64,000 nt of DNA from Linyphia triangularis (lineage: Eukaryota > Arthropoda > Arachnida > Araneae > Linyphiidae): NCBI GenBank assembly GCA_963978545.1, contig OZ021732.1:58876714-58940713 (forward strand), given 5' to 3'. Position 1 is the stretch's first letter; each line of letters begins with the position of its first letter. The notes under the pieces were generated by a model. It searched no databases, had not been told where the DNA came from, and saw only the letters and a list, made by a program, of their open reading frames with translations. The position numbers were made by a program, and so were the translations under genes. Shown piece after piece: positions 10,951 through 30,446 of the stretch.

Positions 10951-12448
10951 AATTTACTGTAGTTATATGTCAGTAAAAGCTTAAACTAATACTTAATCAA
11001 GTCCGTAATACTCCTAGATACATTGTATTTGAATTCTTAGGTACATCATATTTTAATAAAATATCAAATATCCCAGGTGGATTGTGAACTTTTTCGTTCA
11101 ATCTATAAGTTGTAGTCGATTTTTCTATCTTTTTTAAATTGAAAGTAAATAAATAATTTCTCTACCTATTCATGGTTTTCTTGAATAGATTCTACTAACC
11201 TTTTATAAATAAGTAGTAACTATTGAACAGGAACAGATATCTGGAACAGAAAATATTTTAGGCTACCTTTACAATAAATTAAGTAGAAAACCAAAAAATT
11301 TATCACTAAGCAATCAAAGAATATGCTTTATTCTCTAACTCTAAGCAGGTTGCATGATGAAACATAGTTAAAAAGATAAACGCGAATACAATCTAAATTA
11401 ACATAAGAATACGCCATAGCTAAGCACGCGTCAAAATGAGTGATGAACGCATTTAACAAAGATGTGGTTGCATTTCTTCCTTCTTTCAGTGACGTTCATA
11501 GCTGGCCCACAGATACCCAAACCCCTTTACAATCCCTCATCCCGTGATTCATTTCCACATTTTTATATTCACATTTCCACACCATTCCTCACCCTGAATG
11601 TTTCACAAGAAGATAAATTATTGCTATGGGAACCATGGAAGATTCCCAACCGCTACGAATTAGCATGAGAATATATCTGCCAAAATATTCTACGAGCTCC
11701 CCGTGCAAGTGTAAATCTCTACTTCTCCTTCGTATTTCCGTTTCCACCTGCTATTCTAAATTTCAAATTCTTGCATTTATCGGTTAGGCCCATGTATTCA
11801 GAACTTGGCGTGCTCTGACAGAACTATTCACATCCATTTCATTGCAGCTGGAAATTTTTCCTCAGTAATGGGATTGTTTATTAGAAGCTAACACTAAAAA
11901 TTCCCTGTGAACCTTCGAACTAGGTTATAGAATCCATTAAAACTCTAAGTTTTTACTCAAAGTATTTAAAAGTCATTATTATAGTTATTACTAGTTATGT
12001 TAACAGACGTACAATAGTTAAAACTGCATAAGTTATCTAAACAATTAAATGTCTGACATAATAATTGTTTGGTGTCTAATAATTAATATAATTACTTATA
12101 ATTATGGTAAGAATTCCACTTCAACTAGTTATATTAACGATCAAACTATTAATAGTTGTGTTAACAATATTTCGTCTAAGCTGTGTTAGTCAAATGACTT
12201 CAAATTGTTATGTGAGAGTAATATAGTTATTAGTTAGAAGTCTATCCTAAGAAACTTCGCATTAAGAATTTAGCTGAACTAATTCAGATATAAATATCTC
12301 TGCCAATTACAAGTACTCGTTCATTCTGTATCCGGGTAAAGAACACATTCAGTGCGTCATTAAAATTGACTGGTAAAGTTGTATCATGATCCAAAAGCAT
12401 CTAAGATATTTACACATATGTAATTAGTGTTTTTGTTCTTTTTACGTA
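10951..12448. other. Non-coding DNA with a less AT-biased pocket
   Basis: About 11400-11900 is markedly less AT-biased and pyrimidine-rich, with CCCTTTACAATCCCTCATCC and CTCCCCGTGCAAGTG. Its 68-codon open frame has no recognisable domain and no splice context that I trust. The pocket is a candidate conserved non-coding element. The rest is ordinary AT-rich DNA. Confidence 0.4.
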
Positions 12449-12920
12449 TGCGAGGTGTGTTCAACAAATACCCGAACTTCATTGCTCGACAGGCCTTTAG
12501 TTGAAATTCGCACAGGATACTTTGCTGCCGGGTGAGCCACTGAAGCATCAGTAATCACCAAACCGTCGAGGCAAGTGTACCACTTGAACCTGGATTTTTG
12601 CGTGTGTGTATGTGGCGTGTGTTTTAAACTCTTGTAGACGATGCACATTGATAAGGAGATGGATCAACGAGTAAACATCAAATTTCTGTTGAAAATTAGG
12701 AAACACTATCGGAAAATTCATTAAAGGTTAAATGCTCTTAGGAATGGAAAGCAAAAGGTCAACAAGACGATAAAACGTGAAACGACAAAGCAGCTGAAGA
12801 GTGTGACTCCTGAGAATTTAAGATAATATTTTGATCAATGGAAAGGAGGTAAGACAAGTGCATACAAATGGGAAATATTTTTTTTTTTAAATCAGTTCGT
12901 GGATTTAAAACATGGAATCG
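12449..12920 (+). mobile_element. mariner remnant, internally deleted
   Basis: The left end CGAGGTGTGTTCAACAAAT follows a TA at 12447-12448 and looks like a mariner terminal repeat. The right end is decayed: the segment before TA at 12921-12922, read inward, is CGATTCCATGTTTTAAATCC, and both ends then reach CGAACT. The element is about 470 bp against roughly 1.3 kb for a full mariner. It keeps only the two extremities of a transposase. Confidence 0.72.
12659..12890 (+). pseudogene. mariner transposase remnant (N- and C-terminal fragments)
   Basis: The ATG at 12659-12661 opens with MDQRVNIKFLLKIRKHYRK, typical of the mariner N-terminus, where the helix-turn-helix DNA-binding region begins. 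After about 20 codons a stop appears. A later fragment near 12797-12890, with SVTPENLR, YFDQWK and, after a frameshift, DKCIQMGNIF, resembles the family's extreme C-terminus. The whole catalytic region with its three acidic residues is missing. It is a dead fragment. Confidence 0.7.
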
Positions 12921-14727
12921 TAAGTTATTAAAGACATTTGGGAAGTAAATATGTCTTGCAGTATTCATACTAGAGAAAAAAATCTACCTTTATTTTGAAA
13001 TTAATATACATAATACAAAAAATGCAGATATCTTGAAAAATATGCGTTAATTAGTAATATGTTCAACGATATAAAATACTTTTCGTGTTGTTATTTAAAC
13101 AATTTTGATGATTCTTACATCCGATAATTATGTTTTAGGAAATTCTTTTACTGGGGACTAATTATTAGAATATCTTTCTTAGAGTATAACGAAGAACTAT
13201 CTATTATAACGTTTATACAAAATTACAAATATTATATTTACCACATAATAATACACCATTTCATAATTCAATTTCATTACATCAAGCTAAATGCAGTTTT
13301 AAAAAATAATCAATTATAACCAGTATATTTATAATTTATCAGTATATTTTTCCCAAATGATATGACTTATTGATTATGAAAAATCCATTTATTATGGATA
13401 ACAATTTTTTATTTGTTCAAAAATAAACTTAATTTGTTTCTATAAATATTCCCTTGTTCCATATAAAATTAAATTTGACCTATTATTTTTAACAAATTAT
13501 AAATAAACAGTTGACATTCTCTATTTTCAAAAATTAGAAAACACAACATCGCTATCGTTGCAGATAAGTCTCTCATCGGACGTCAGATTTCCTCTTTGGT
13601 GCTTTCAAGGTTTCCTCCCACTTTAGATGTACTGCGGAAATTTTTACCTTCAAAGACCTACGAAACGCGTTCTTCTCATTTACCATTCCAAAAATTTAAG
13701 ATAGTTTTAATCAAACTATATTACGTCCGCAGATAGTCATCGTGTTTCTTCTGCAACAGAAAATATAAAAGCAATAACAAATAATAAATAAGCAAAGATA
13801 TGAAATATTGAACAATATCCTCAAATATCAATAATGGATACTGATTTTGACTCAAAGCCATATTGGAGCAATGATAGTCATGAGAGTAAGGCTTAGCAAC
13901 AGATAAGCGCTAAGCCTAATTCTTTCTCTCAATGATGATATCTTTCCCAACCATCTGGTGCACCCTTCCTCTAACCTCGGCAGGGAATCAGTGATGAGGG
14001 TGGTAATAAAGCCCTTTCCGACTTATTCTGAAATAAATCAAGCGTTAAGGTAACTGAAGACGGGGAATCTCAGGGAAAAGGTGTTACTCCGTTGTTTGCA
14101 AAATATAGACATTAAGAAATAAATTAACAGAAGAATGGAAGGGAACATTAATAAAAACTTGCAAGAAAAGTACGAATCAAATTAGTATGCATGAATCAGA
14201 TACAAAGAAAAGTATGCTTTTCTATTTCATTATCATTTTATGCAAAGGTCACTCAAAATTAAGTCATAACGAAAAGTACGATACTATTTGATAATTGACT
14301 ACGTACAAACTTGTGAATAAGGTGTAAAATTACGTTAATAAAAAGATATTTCTCATGAAGAAATAAATGCTATTTACTTTTAAAAACAATGAGTTATTCG
14401 AAGTAGTTTTATTTCTTGTATGTCACTTCCTTTCTAAATTGACGCTGATGTATAAGTGGTATATTTGGAAGTAATGTGAATTCTGTTTAAAAACTCCTTA
14501 GTTCAGTTGTGAACCAGGCAGGAAAGTATAAACCAATACTTAATTATATTTAAACCGATAATACAAATATTATACGGACATTGGCTTGAGAACCCAGTTG
14601 AAAATTACTCAAGCATAAGAAGGGCTGGATTAGAGGGCACAAAGATTACATGGGGCATAAAATTACTATATTTCATGTTGCATAAGACTAGATGTTACTA
14701 TATTACAAGTTCTTATTTTATAACTGT
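12921..14727. other. Non-coding DNA with a less AT-biased pocket
   Basis: About 13555-14095 contains GGACGTCAGATTTCCTC, GGTGCACCCTTCCTCTAACC and GGCTTAGCAACAGATAAGCG, and is clearly less AT-biased than its surroundings. GGCTTAGC and GCTAAGCC near 13890-13915 form a short inverted repeat. I see no open frame with recognisable domains. It may be a conserved regulatory segment (inference). Confidence 0.4.
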
Positions 14728-16090
14728 ACTAGCTGAATACCCGTGCTGCGCTACGAAATTTTACCATTAGCATTTTAGCGATCAAAAGACATTCATGTAT
14801 TCTACACTTCAGACGTTTGCTCCCTTTTCGATCCCGACAAATTGATTTATCAAAATAGGAACTTTCCTTTGTTGACATTTTAAACGAAATTTATAATTGT
14901 GAATAGTAAACTGGAATAGTTTATTGTGTTTATGTTTGCTCTTAGTTCTAAATTTCAAAGTAGTAGCTGTATTGGAATTAAGTTAATTAGACATTAAGTT
15001 AATCCTCGTATAGTTTCAATGTTGCGTCGTCTTTTCATCCCTTAAAAATTCGTTAATCGATATTGGAATGACTTATTTTTTTAACATTTGCAAAAAAATA
15101 TCAGAAAAATGACTACATTGGAAGAGGAACATTCGGATATCCCTCGTTTGGAACATTTAACCCCTTTTCGACCACTTAAAGTGTGTTAATCGAGATCGGA
15201 ATAGTTTACTTTTTCTATTTTTACCATTGTTGATATTTGTGCCGATTTTCAGAGTTGTGACTATGTGGGAAGTAGGATTTTCGAATGTCCCCCGTTTGGA
15301 ACGTTTAACCCCTTTTCGACCCCTTAAAGTGTGTTAATCGAGATCGGAATAGTTTACTTTTTCTATTTTTACCATTGTTGATATTTGTGCCGATTTTCAG
15401 AGTTGTGACTATGTGGGAAGTAGGATTTTCGAATGTCCCCCGTTTGGAACGTTTAACCCCTTTTCGACCCCTTAAAGTGTGTTAATCGAGATCGGAATAG
15501 TTTACTTTTTCTATTTTTACCATTGTTGATATTTGTGCCGATTTTCAGAGTTGTGACTATGTGGGAAGTAGGATTTTCGAATGTCCCCGTTTGGAACGTT
15601 TGACCCCTTTTCGACCCCTTAAAGTGTGTTAATCGAGATCGGAATAGTTTACTTTTTCTATTTTTACCATTGTTGATATTTGTGCCGATTTTCAGAGTTG
15701 TGACTATGTGGGAAGTAGGATTTTCGAATGTCCCCCGTTTGGAACGTTTGACCCCTTTTCGACCCCTTAAAGTGTGTTAATCGAGATCGGAATAGTTTAC
15801 TTTTTCTATTTTTACCATTGTTGATATTTGTGCCGATTTTCAGAGTTGTGACTATGTGGGAAGTAGGATTTTCGAATGTCCCCCGTTTGGAACGTTTGAC
15901 CCCTTTTCGACCCCTTAAAGTGTGTTAATCGAGATCGGAATAGTTTACTTTTTCTATTTTTACCATTGTTGATATTTGTGCCGATTTTCAGAGTTGTGAC
16001 TATGTGGGAAGTGGGAGAATTAGTGATGAGTGAGTCAGTGAGTGAGTGAGTGAGTGAGTGAGTGAGGGCTTTGCCTTATATATATAGAGA
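14728..16090 (+). mobile_element. Tandem-repeat-core element (family T), young copy
   Basis: It shares the left end CTGAATACCCGTGCTGCGCTAC and the GTGA microsatellite plus GAGGGCTTTGCCTTATATATA right end with the element at 6487-8057. The core (about 15120-16010) is an array of 148-bp units with the CGAGATCGG landmark at 15191, 15339, 15487, 15634, 15782 and 15930. The first unit is diverged; the following units differ by only a base or two, such as one missing C near 15585. This near-identity contrasts with the scattered 136-148-bp units of the other copy and implies recent amplification within this element. Confidence 0.85.
15120..16012 (+). repeat. Near-identical 148-bp tandem array, about six units
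   Basis: Spacing between landmarks is 148, 148, 147, 148 and 148 bp. Each unit contains TTTACTTTTTCTATTTTTACC, TTCAGAGTTGTGACTATGTGG and CGTTTGGAACGTTT. The first unit, near 15120-15190, is a diverged founder-like unit and resembles units of the older copy. Confidence 0.95.
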
Positions 16091-24149
<8,059 letters not shown>

Positions 24150-25689
24150 CACTCATGTCCATAAATTAAGGATAATTCAGTTTTTCCCTAATAACTTCTC
24201 AGTGGAGTAGCATAGACACTTGAAATTTACTTCAAAGACACATCTTTATACAACAAAACGATAATTAAAACAACTCAGTCGCAGATTGAAATGCAAAGTG
24301 TACAGCGGGGCATATGCAAAAGAATGGAGTACCATTAGTGTGCAGTTGTACAGATGCACTTACATTAAAAATCACTCAACACATGGAGTTGACTTTTAGT
24401 GTGAGATATGATCTTCCCTGTCATCAATATTTACTTGGCACAGTATTCTCATACTTAACATGAGTTGCTTGATGAATTCTAGCGCTTAAATTGCTCGTCC
24501 CTCCTTTTGAAATGTTTGCAAGTCAAGGAAAGTTCCCAATGCATTAAATCTTTACACAATGAATATCTCAGATGCGTCCCACACATGTTTGATGAAGTTT
24601 GGAGTAGAGGAGTGATCTGGCTTACTTATAAGGGCGATACTCATATTTTTAATCCTTTATCCAAAGCAAAAGTGGAATAAAATAAACCATAACTATCATT
24701 AAACGCGATTTTGAAACTGATATTCCACAATTAAAGACGTGTTTAAATCAAGTTAACGTAATTATAGTAAAAAAGTGGAATTTAATTATTTTTTGCGCTC
24801 TTGGAGAGCTTATTAAACAAATTCAACAAATTGTATATAAAGACCAAAACTATTTTCCCACCAAATCATTATCTTGAACTGGCATTTACCATGAAATATC
24901 AAGTTCCCACCTTTCTACAGATCCTCTGATGTCCAATATTACTCATGAGACTGACAAAATTATTTTCAGTAAATAGTATCCTGATGTTAAAAAGATTTAG
25001 TCTTTGGAGGCAGTATGTTGACTTGGTTACATAAGCTCCCCAAGAGACCAAAGGTAATTAAGTTCCACTTTTTCCCTGTAATTATGTTAACTTGATCTAG
25101 ACAAGTTTTTAATGGTGATATATCGGTTTCTAAATCATATTTATTGATACTTATGGCAAATTTTATTCCACTTTTGCCTTGGATAAACGATTAAAAAATA
25201 TGAATATCGCCCCTAGAAGTAAGCCAGGTCACTCCTCTAATCCAAATTTCTTCAAGCATGTGTGAGACGCTTCTACGATATGAATTGTGTTAAGATGTAT
25301 TAGGAACTTTCCATCACTTACAAACAGCTCAAAAGGTGGGGCGAGCAATTTAGCACTACAATTTATCAAGTAACTCATGTTAAGTATGATAATACAGTGC
25401 TAAGTAAACACTGATGACAGGGAAGATCATATCTCACAGTAGAAGTCCACTCCATGAGTTGAGAGATTTTTAATGTAAATGCATCAGTACAACTGCACAC
25501 TAATGGTACTCCATTCTTTTGCATATGCCCTCGCTGTTCACTTTGCATTTCAATTTTGCGACTGAGTTATTTAAATTATCATTATGTTGCATAAAGATGT
25601 CTCTTTGAAGTGAATTTCAAGTGTCTATGCTGCTCCACTGAGAAGTTATTAGGGAAAACTGAATTATCCTTAATTTATGGACATGAGTG
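24150..25689. mobile_element. 1.54-kb near-palindromic element with ~700-bp inverted arms and TA flanks
   Basis: The left end CACTCATGTCCATAAATTAA follows TA at 24148-24149. The right end is its exact reverse complement, followed by TA at 25690-25691. Matching landmarks continue inward for about 700 bp. Examples are CTTCTCAGTGGAGTAGCATAG against CTATGCTGCTCCACTGAGAAG, and GCAAAAGAATGGAGTACCATTAG against its complement near 25500. TCTTGGAGAGCTTA near 24800 also pairs with its complement near 25045. The loop (about 24855-24995) is unique. Arms differ by roughly 10% by eye. TA flanks fit a Tc1/mariner-type non-autonomous element with extreme inverted repeats. No transposase is visible. Confidence 0.9.
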
Positions 25690-25691
25690 TA

Positions 25692-26298
25692 GTTACAAAA
25701 TATTAATTAAATATGTAAGCAAACAAGATGAAAACGAAAGCAAAACCAGTATAACTAAACTATAAACTGTACTAAAACTGTATACTATCTGGTTTTTGCT
25801 TCAAAATGCACCAGACTTCGAGATTTGTTTTGATATGGCACGGCATATGAGAAGGTAAATGTTGTATGTGGACTAGTATTAACGTCTTCTCTCAGAACAT
25901 AGTTGGTGAGGTTCTTCTAAATAGTGAAAAGATCTAATCTGGCTTTCTGGTAAAAGTTTATATTCAAATTTAAATAGATTAAAAATGCCCCCTTATTTGT
26001 TGTTAAAATTACATTAATAAAGAAACAAAATACATATTTGTTGATAAGTACTTATAAAAAGGTGTTAATTTATACTAGAAATTATAAACTCTTGCTTAAA
26101 CTCATACAGAGGCATTTATATTAGCAGTGCAATTATTTATTGACCAAGGCATAAAATAAGCTAAAAAGGCTATTTACACTCAAGAAATGATGCACTCTAT
26201 TCCTATAAATTCCCTCTCAAGATTCTTGGTCTTTATAATTTAGTCTCAAAATAATGGATAATTTAGATATTTATATGATTGAACGTTTCTGTTTCTTG

Positions 26299-26332
<34 letters not shown>

Positions 26333-27477
26333 CCCCTCAAACTTTAGTGCACCAAATAAATGAAAAAGATAAAAATAATACAATATTTAGGCCAAAAACA
26401 ATTTTAAATCAAGTTGACTAGTATATGTATTTTTTAGAATTTCATACAAATTAAATTATTATTAAAGTAATTTCCTGGATGATTTTTTATTATTTTTATC
26501 AGTTCTGAATACTAAATAATATTTCTCAGAATCTGTATGTGTCTTTTCTTAAAAAACCTTAAAAAGAGTAAAATTGTGACATTAGTATGTGTTATTCTTA
26601 TATTCTTCGATCCTTTTACACTTCGTTCCGGAATCTAAACAGTACGTTTCTATCTTATTCCCATAAAAAATACATTCAGATCTCAACTTCTGAGTCACTT
26701 AAAATGTCATCAGTAAAATGTATTTTTCATTTAAATATCGATTCGTGTCTTTCCCATTCCATTTACACTAAGAGCCATTTTCTTACATTTGAACTCCATC
26801 AGAAAAATGAATCTATCTAATCATAAATTTAATTTAAAATGCTTTAAGTAACTCACTTATAATGTTTGTTTCTAGTAAATGTCAAATGATAAATACTAAA
26901 ACTTGATTTTTGTTAAATGTGACTATTTTACCTAAAATTTTTTTAATTTCTAAGTGTTATATATTTGAAATGCAGTAGTTTACAATGTGTAGTGAAAGGA
27001 TGATATAACACTGGAAAACACTATTCTATGCAATTTTAAAACATATATTAATATTTAAAAATATTCAAAAATATATATATTTTTTTTGTTAAAAAAATGA
27101 TTGTTCTCTAAAATTGTAACTAACGTTATTTCTTACATATTTTTATTAAAATTATTTAATTTACTCCAAGCATTCATTTGAAAGTTTTTATTAAATACAA
27201 AAAATATCTTATTTTCATCAATATATAGAATACAACAATCACTAAATTATTGAGGTGTATTAGTTTGTGTGGTGTGGAATGAAGAAAGTAGAACTTGGAA
27301 AAAAAATCAAATTAGTAATTATTCAATAATAATCGTTCACGCATAACCTTTGAAACATTGATAAAAACTGTGTTTTGGCGGGTTTCAATGTGGGTGGCCT
27401 TTCTAGTGGTGCCTTCTCTTCATTTGAAGCTCATAAACGTACTTGCTTATTCGTTGTATCATAGAGCACATGGCTGT
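25692..27477. other. AT-rich non-coding DNA
   Basis: No gene seen. An A30 run lies at about 26301-26330. A 77-codon plus-strand frame at 26587-26820 has no recognisable feature. Confidence 0.45.
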
Positions 27478-27662
27478 GATTGGCGCACATGACAGTGATT
27501 GGGACTGCCATTAATACTGTCTGTTAATAATCTGACAGATCAAATTGCACGTTAGGAGACCACTTCAGTGGGATATATGTCTCCTATACTTCAATGAACT
27601 ACCATTCAGACGCCTATTTAAATACGTAGATAGTACTACAACAGCAGCAACATCTTTCAGTG
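27478..27662 (+). promoter_or_regulatory. Promoter-like module: two ATTGG boxes, TATA-like box, initiator-like TCAGTG
   Basis: GTGATTGG occurs twice (ATTGG, an inverted CCAAT box, at 27479-27483 and 27498-27502). TATTTAAATA follows at 27615-27624, and TCAGTG, an arthropod-type initiator, at 27657-27662, about 35-40 bp downstream. The stretch is less AT-rich than its flanks. An ATG follows at 27697 just before the decayed gene copy A. CCAAT plus TATA plus initiator recalls histone-type or transposon promoters; function is inferred from motif order only. Confidence 0.4.
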
Positions 27663-27696
27663 GGAACATAGATAACAAATTGAAGAACTGAGAAAA

Positions 27697-28760
27697 ATGT
27701 CCATTGGCTGGTTTTTTATGTGTTGTACGATCAATTCCTCAAATTGAGATGAAAGTACTGAGCACAGATAAGTTGTATCTTCGTGATATTTTTGCAGCGA
27801 TAAGATCTGGACAATGTCTTGGCAGCGCCCAAACACAGTCCCCTTTCACACTTCAGATGGCTAACAACAGAAAGCAAAGTACTTAGACTATATGTGGGTG
27901 AATGTAAACCTTCGGATGAACTCAAGCAAGTGGTATTCTTTATTTTAAGTTGTTACATGCCACATTGATATCGAAGAAAAAATAGTTATTTTCTGAAGGA
28001 CCTAGGATCATATATGAGGCAATTTGATTGTCCCGATACCTCCCTGAATATTTACTGGAAGTTTTAAACTCAGCTATTGAGCTAAATGCTTATATTCCTT
28101 ACTAAAAAAATTTGAATTTGGAAATGATTTGGGACGAAAGAAGAGATAGAAGAGAAGTGGAGAGTCGGGTTCTGAAATCTCGTGAACATTCCCAGAGAAA
28201 GACAATCAGGCATTTCACGGCAACCTAACTTAACTTTTGTGCCACTGATTGCGTGCAAATAATTAATTGGAATGCCTGTTATAGGACTCCTCCTTTGTTA
28301 TGGAAAGTAACAAATGAAAAATTTTTAGTTAAGACTGGCGCACCCGATATAAAACAGCTATATTGTAGAAAACTGGGGAAGAGTGGATGACTGGCCAATT
28401 CTGGTCGAACATAGTTCCAAAATACACGATTTTTTAACAAACAAACATGTCAAAAGCATCACATATTTTTGTTCTCCGACCTTTCTCATAAATACAATAC
28501 CCCAATTTTAAAACTGTGCATCGATATTTCAAAACCTCTTCTATATTTTATCCAGAATCAGGCGAGATTGGCAAATATTATTTTCAACTACTGATTCGTA
28601 ACATTTCACATCAGGATTAGCCAATGTCTGGCGAAATTGGCCAGTATTTCTGTGCTACTGGGGACCATTAAAATCAGACTTCAACTGGTTTCCTTGTCAC
28701 TCACAAGCTGTAGAACGCTTGTGTAGTGACAACACAAAAGTGGGTGGAGCTGACGTAAAA
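27697..28760 (+). pseudogene. Copy A of an unclassified repetitive, transposon-associated gene family (decayed)
   Basis: I do not know a name for this family, but three copies in this window align with one another. Copy A keeps a central block, SIPQIEMKVLSTDKLYLRD and IRSGQCLGSAQ (27740-27850). After a frameshift it continues with LRLYVGECKPSDELKQVVF (about 27880-27940). Further on are RKTIRHFT, LNFCATDCVQIINW and TPPLLWK (28195-28305), and finally FPCHSQAVERL (about 28690-28725). Frameshifts and stops separate the pieces, and a 256-bp insertion with inverted ends interrupts it. The SGQC and following residues match copy B on the opposite strand. Repetition plus the inverted-repeat boundaries of copy C suggest a transposon-encoded protein; the enzymatic role is unknown. 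Confidence 0.72.
28390..28645. mobile_element. Candidate 256-bp MITE inside copy A
   Basis: ACTGGCCAATT at 28390 is matched by AATTGGCCAGT ending at 28645, a perfect 11-bp inverted repeat with looser pairing further in. The segment separates two parts of copy A that belong together by comparison with the family, which is what an insertion would do. No clear target duplication is visible. Confidence 0.5.
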
Positions 28761-28999
28761 GACGCTAGGACAACACCTTTTTTATTTTAATATCCATAAT
28801 TCTCGACTTTTCTACAAAAGTTTCCTTCGAAGTACATAAATGGGACAGAAAGCTCGAGAAAAAAGTGAACCAAACGAAAAAAAGGCATGTTTAAAAAAAA
28901 GAAAATGTAAGAAGTACCCATTTTACAGAAAAATCATTATTTTTAATAAAAAATTTTACTTTTGAGCATTTTTAGTTATTAATGTATGATTTAAAGATA

Positions 29000-29770
29000 A
29001 TGCTTAAAAACTTGATATAGGCCACTGATTGAGTATATGAGAATGACATGAATAGTTTGGGAATTTACACACTTCAGGTTTTCCATAAAGCACCATTTCT
29101 TTGAAAGTTTAATCTGAAATGTCCATGGTAATTCGAGGTTCAGTTTTTTCCCAATTCTGACATTTGATGATTTCATGGTAGTCTTCATTTTAAATAGAGA
29201 ATTGTGAATTTGCTTACTCCAAAGTAGCATTTTGCAGCCAAGTTTCAACGTAAGCCGAACTCTCTGAAAAATTTCAAATCATTTGTAATCGTAGCTAATA
29301 GTAATTATTCTGGACTATCAAAGAAACCATTGCTTTAAATCACAGGATCGATCACAGCTTTCAGTTCTATGGTGAATTTTAATCATAAGCCATCATTATG
29401 CATAAACCAATCATGGCTCATAAACTTTCTAAACGCATTCCTCTAGCTTGTATAGATTCTATGATGGATAATTGTTTGCCATATATAAAAGCATAATACG
29501 ATTTTCAGTTGTTAATCACTTTGAATGTGAAATGCTCCAGGTTCTCATTTTGACAAAGTTGTTGAACACTGTCCACTAGCCAGTTTGGCAAACATCAAAT
29601 AAGTATTAATGTTTAAGTCTTTTCTACCAATTTGTGGCAAGCTTACTGAAAATGTTTCAAACGGTAGAATTGTTAACTATTGACGATTAATCAATGCTTT
29701 TCCAATAATACCAAAGAACGCACGAGGACCTAAATGTTGCCTTATATATCGTAGAGGAAGCTCTTTCGAA
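29000..29770 (-). pseudogene. Copy B of the unclassified gene family (decayed), convergent to copy A
   Basis: Read on the minus strand from about 29770: ELPLRYIRQHLGPRAFFGI and IGKALINRQ, then ILPFETFSVSLPQIGRKDL, TYLMFAKLASGQCSTTLSK and EPGAFHIQS. After a degenerate stretch come LKAVIDPVI, SNGFFDSPE and LLLATITNDLKFFREFGLR. An 85-codon open remainder lies at 28991-29248. SGQC and the preceding YL align with copy A; the LKAVIDPVI to TND block aligns with LKSVVLSTL to LFD in copy C. Several stops (for example after SNG-type blocks and at EPGAF) make it non-functional. It faces copy A tail to tail, so the pair may be an inverted duplication or two separate insertions. Confidence 0.75.
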
Positions 29771-29773
29771 AAG

Positions 29774-29848
29774 AATTGGCATGCAAACCATTGTAAAGAT
29801 TTTTGATTAAAATTGGCATGCAAATCATTGTAAAGGTTTTTTATTAAA
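29774..29848. repeat. Short tandem duplication of about 39 bp
   Basis: ATTGGCATGCAAACCATTG followed by TAAAGATTTTTGATTAAA is repeated at once as ATTGGCATGCAAATCATTG with TAAAGGTTTTTTATTAAA. It lies at the upstream edge of copy B. Confidence 0.85.
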
Positions 29849-30137
29849 AAAAATACTTCGAGCACCCCTATTACTACTCCATTTCTTTCAGTATTGACAT
29901 CCTAAGACTGCAATTTTATCTGCAAGTATTTTAGTCTCTGTTTGATAATCAATTATGCTCTTGGTACTTAAATGCATTTCTTACCAGGTTCTTGAATAGG
30001 AGTAACACGTTTTTCAATTACTGTTTTGTAGTATTTTTCCGTTTAACCCGGCATGTCGTATTGTCTTGTCTTTTCTACCATTCAAGTACAATCCATGTAC
30101 TGATGTTGATGGTTCTTTTTGTAACTTGTATGCTCTG

Positions 30138-30140
<3 letters not shown>

Positions 30141-30170
<30 letters not shown>
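30141..30170. repeat. Poly(T) tract, about 31 T
   Basis: One of about ten A/T homopolymers of 22-31 bp in the window. The others lie near 8921, 23861, 26301, 37024, 45609, 48163, 48630, 58029, 60990 and 61798. Confidence 0.95.
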
Positions 30171-30406
30171 CGCTTTCATGATTTTGCTACGGTCAATAAC
30201 GCTTTAAGAATCTTGATCCATTACTGTACCAACATCTTGAGTACGGTACTAGCGATAGCTGCCCCTGCAATGTCAAACAGACTTTATTGTAAGGAAACGT
30301 AGTAAAAATGATTTGGAAGATGATAACTATTTTCAAATGGAATTAGTGAAACTAATGTGAAATTTATTTAAAAACTACTTTGCTGAAATTTTAACCTTAT
30401 TAAAAA

Positions 30407-30446
30407 ATGTGCATTTGAATAGATAATTTATATTTCAAATGCACAT
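30407..30446. repeat. Perfect 13-bp hairpin
   Basis: ATGTGCATTTGAA (30407-30419) and TTCAAATGCACAT (30434-30446) are perfect inverted copies around a 14-base loop. Confidence 0.9.
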
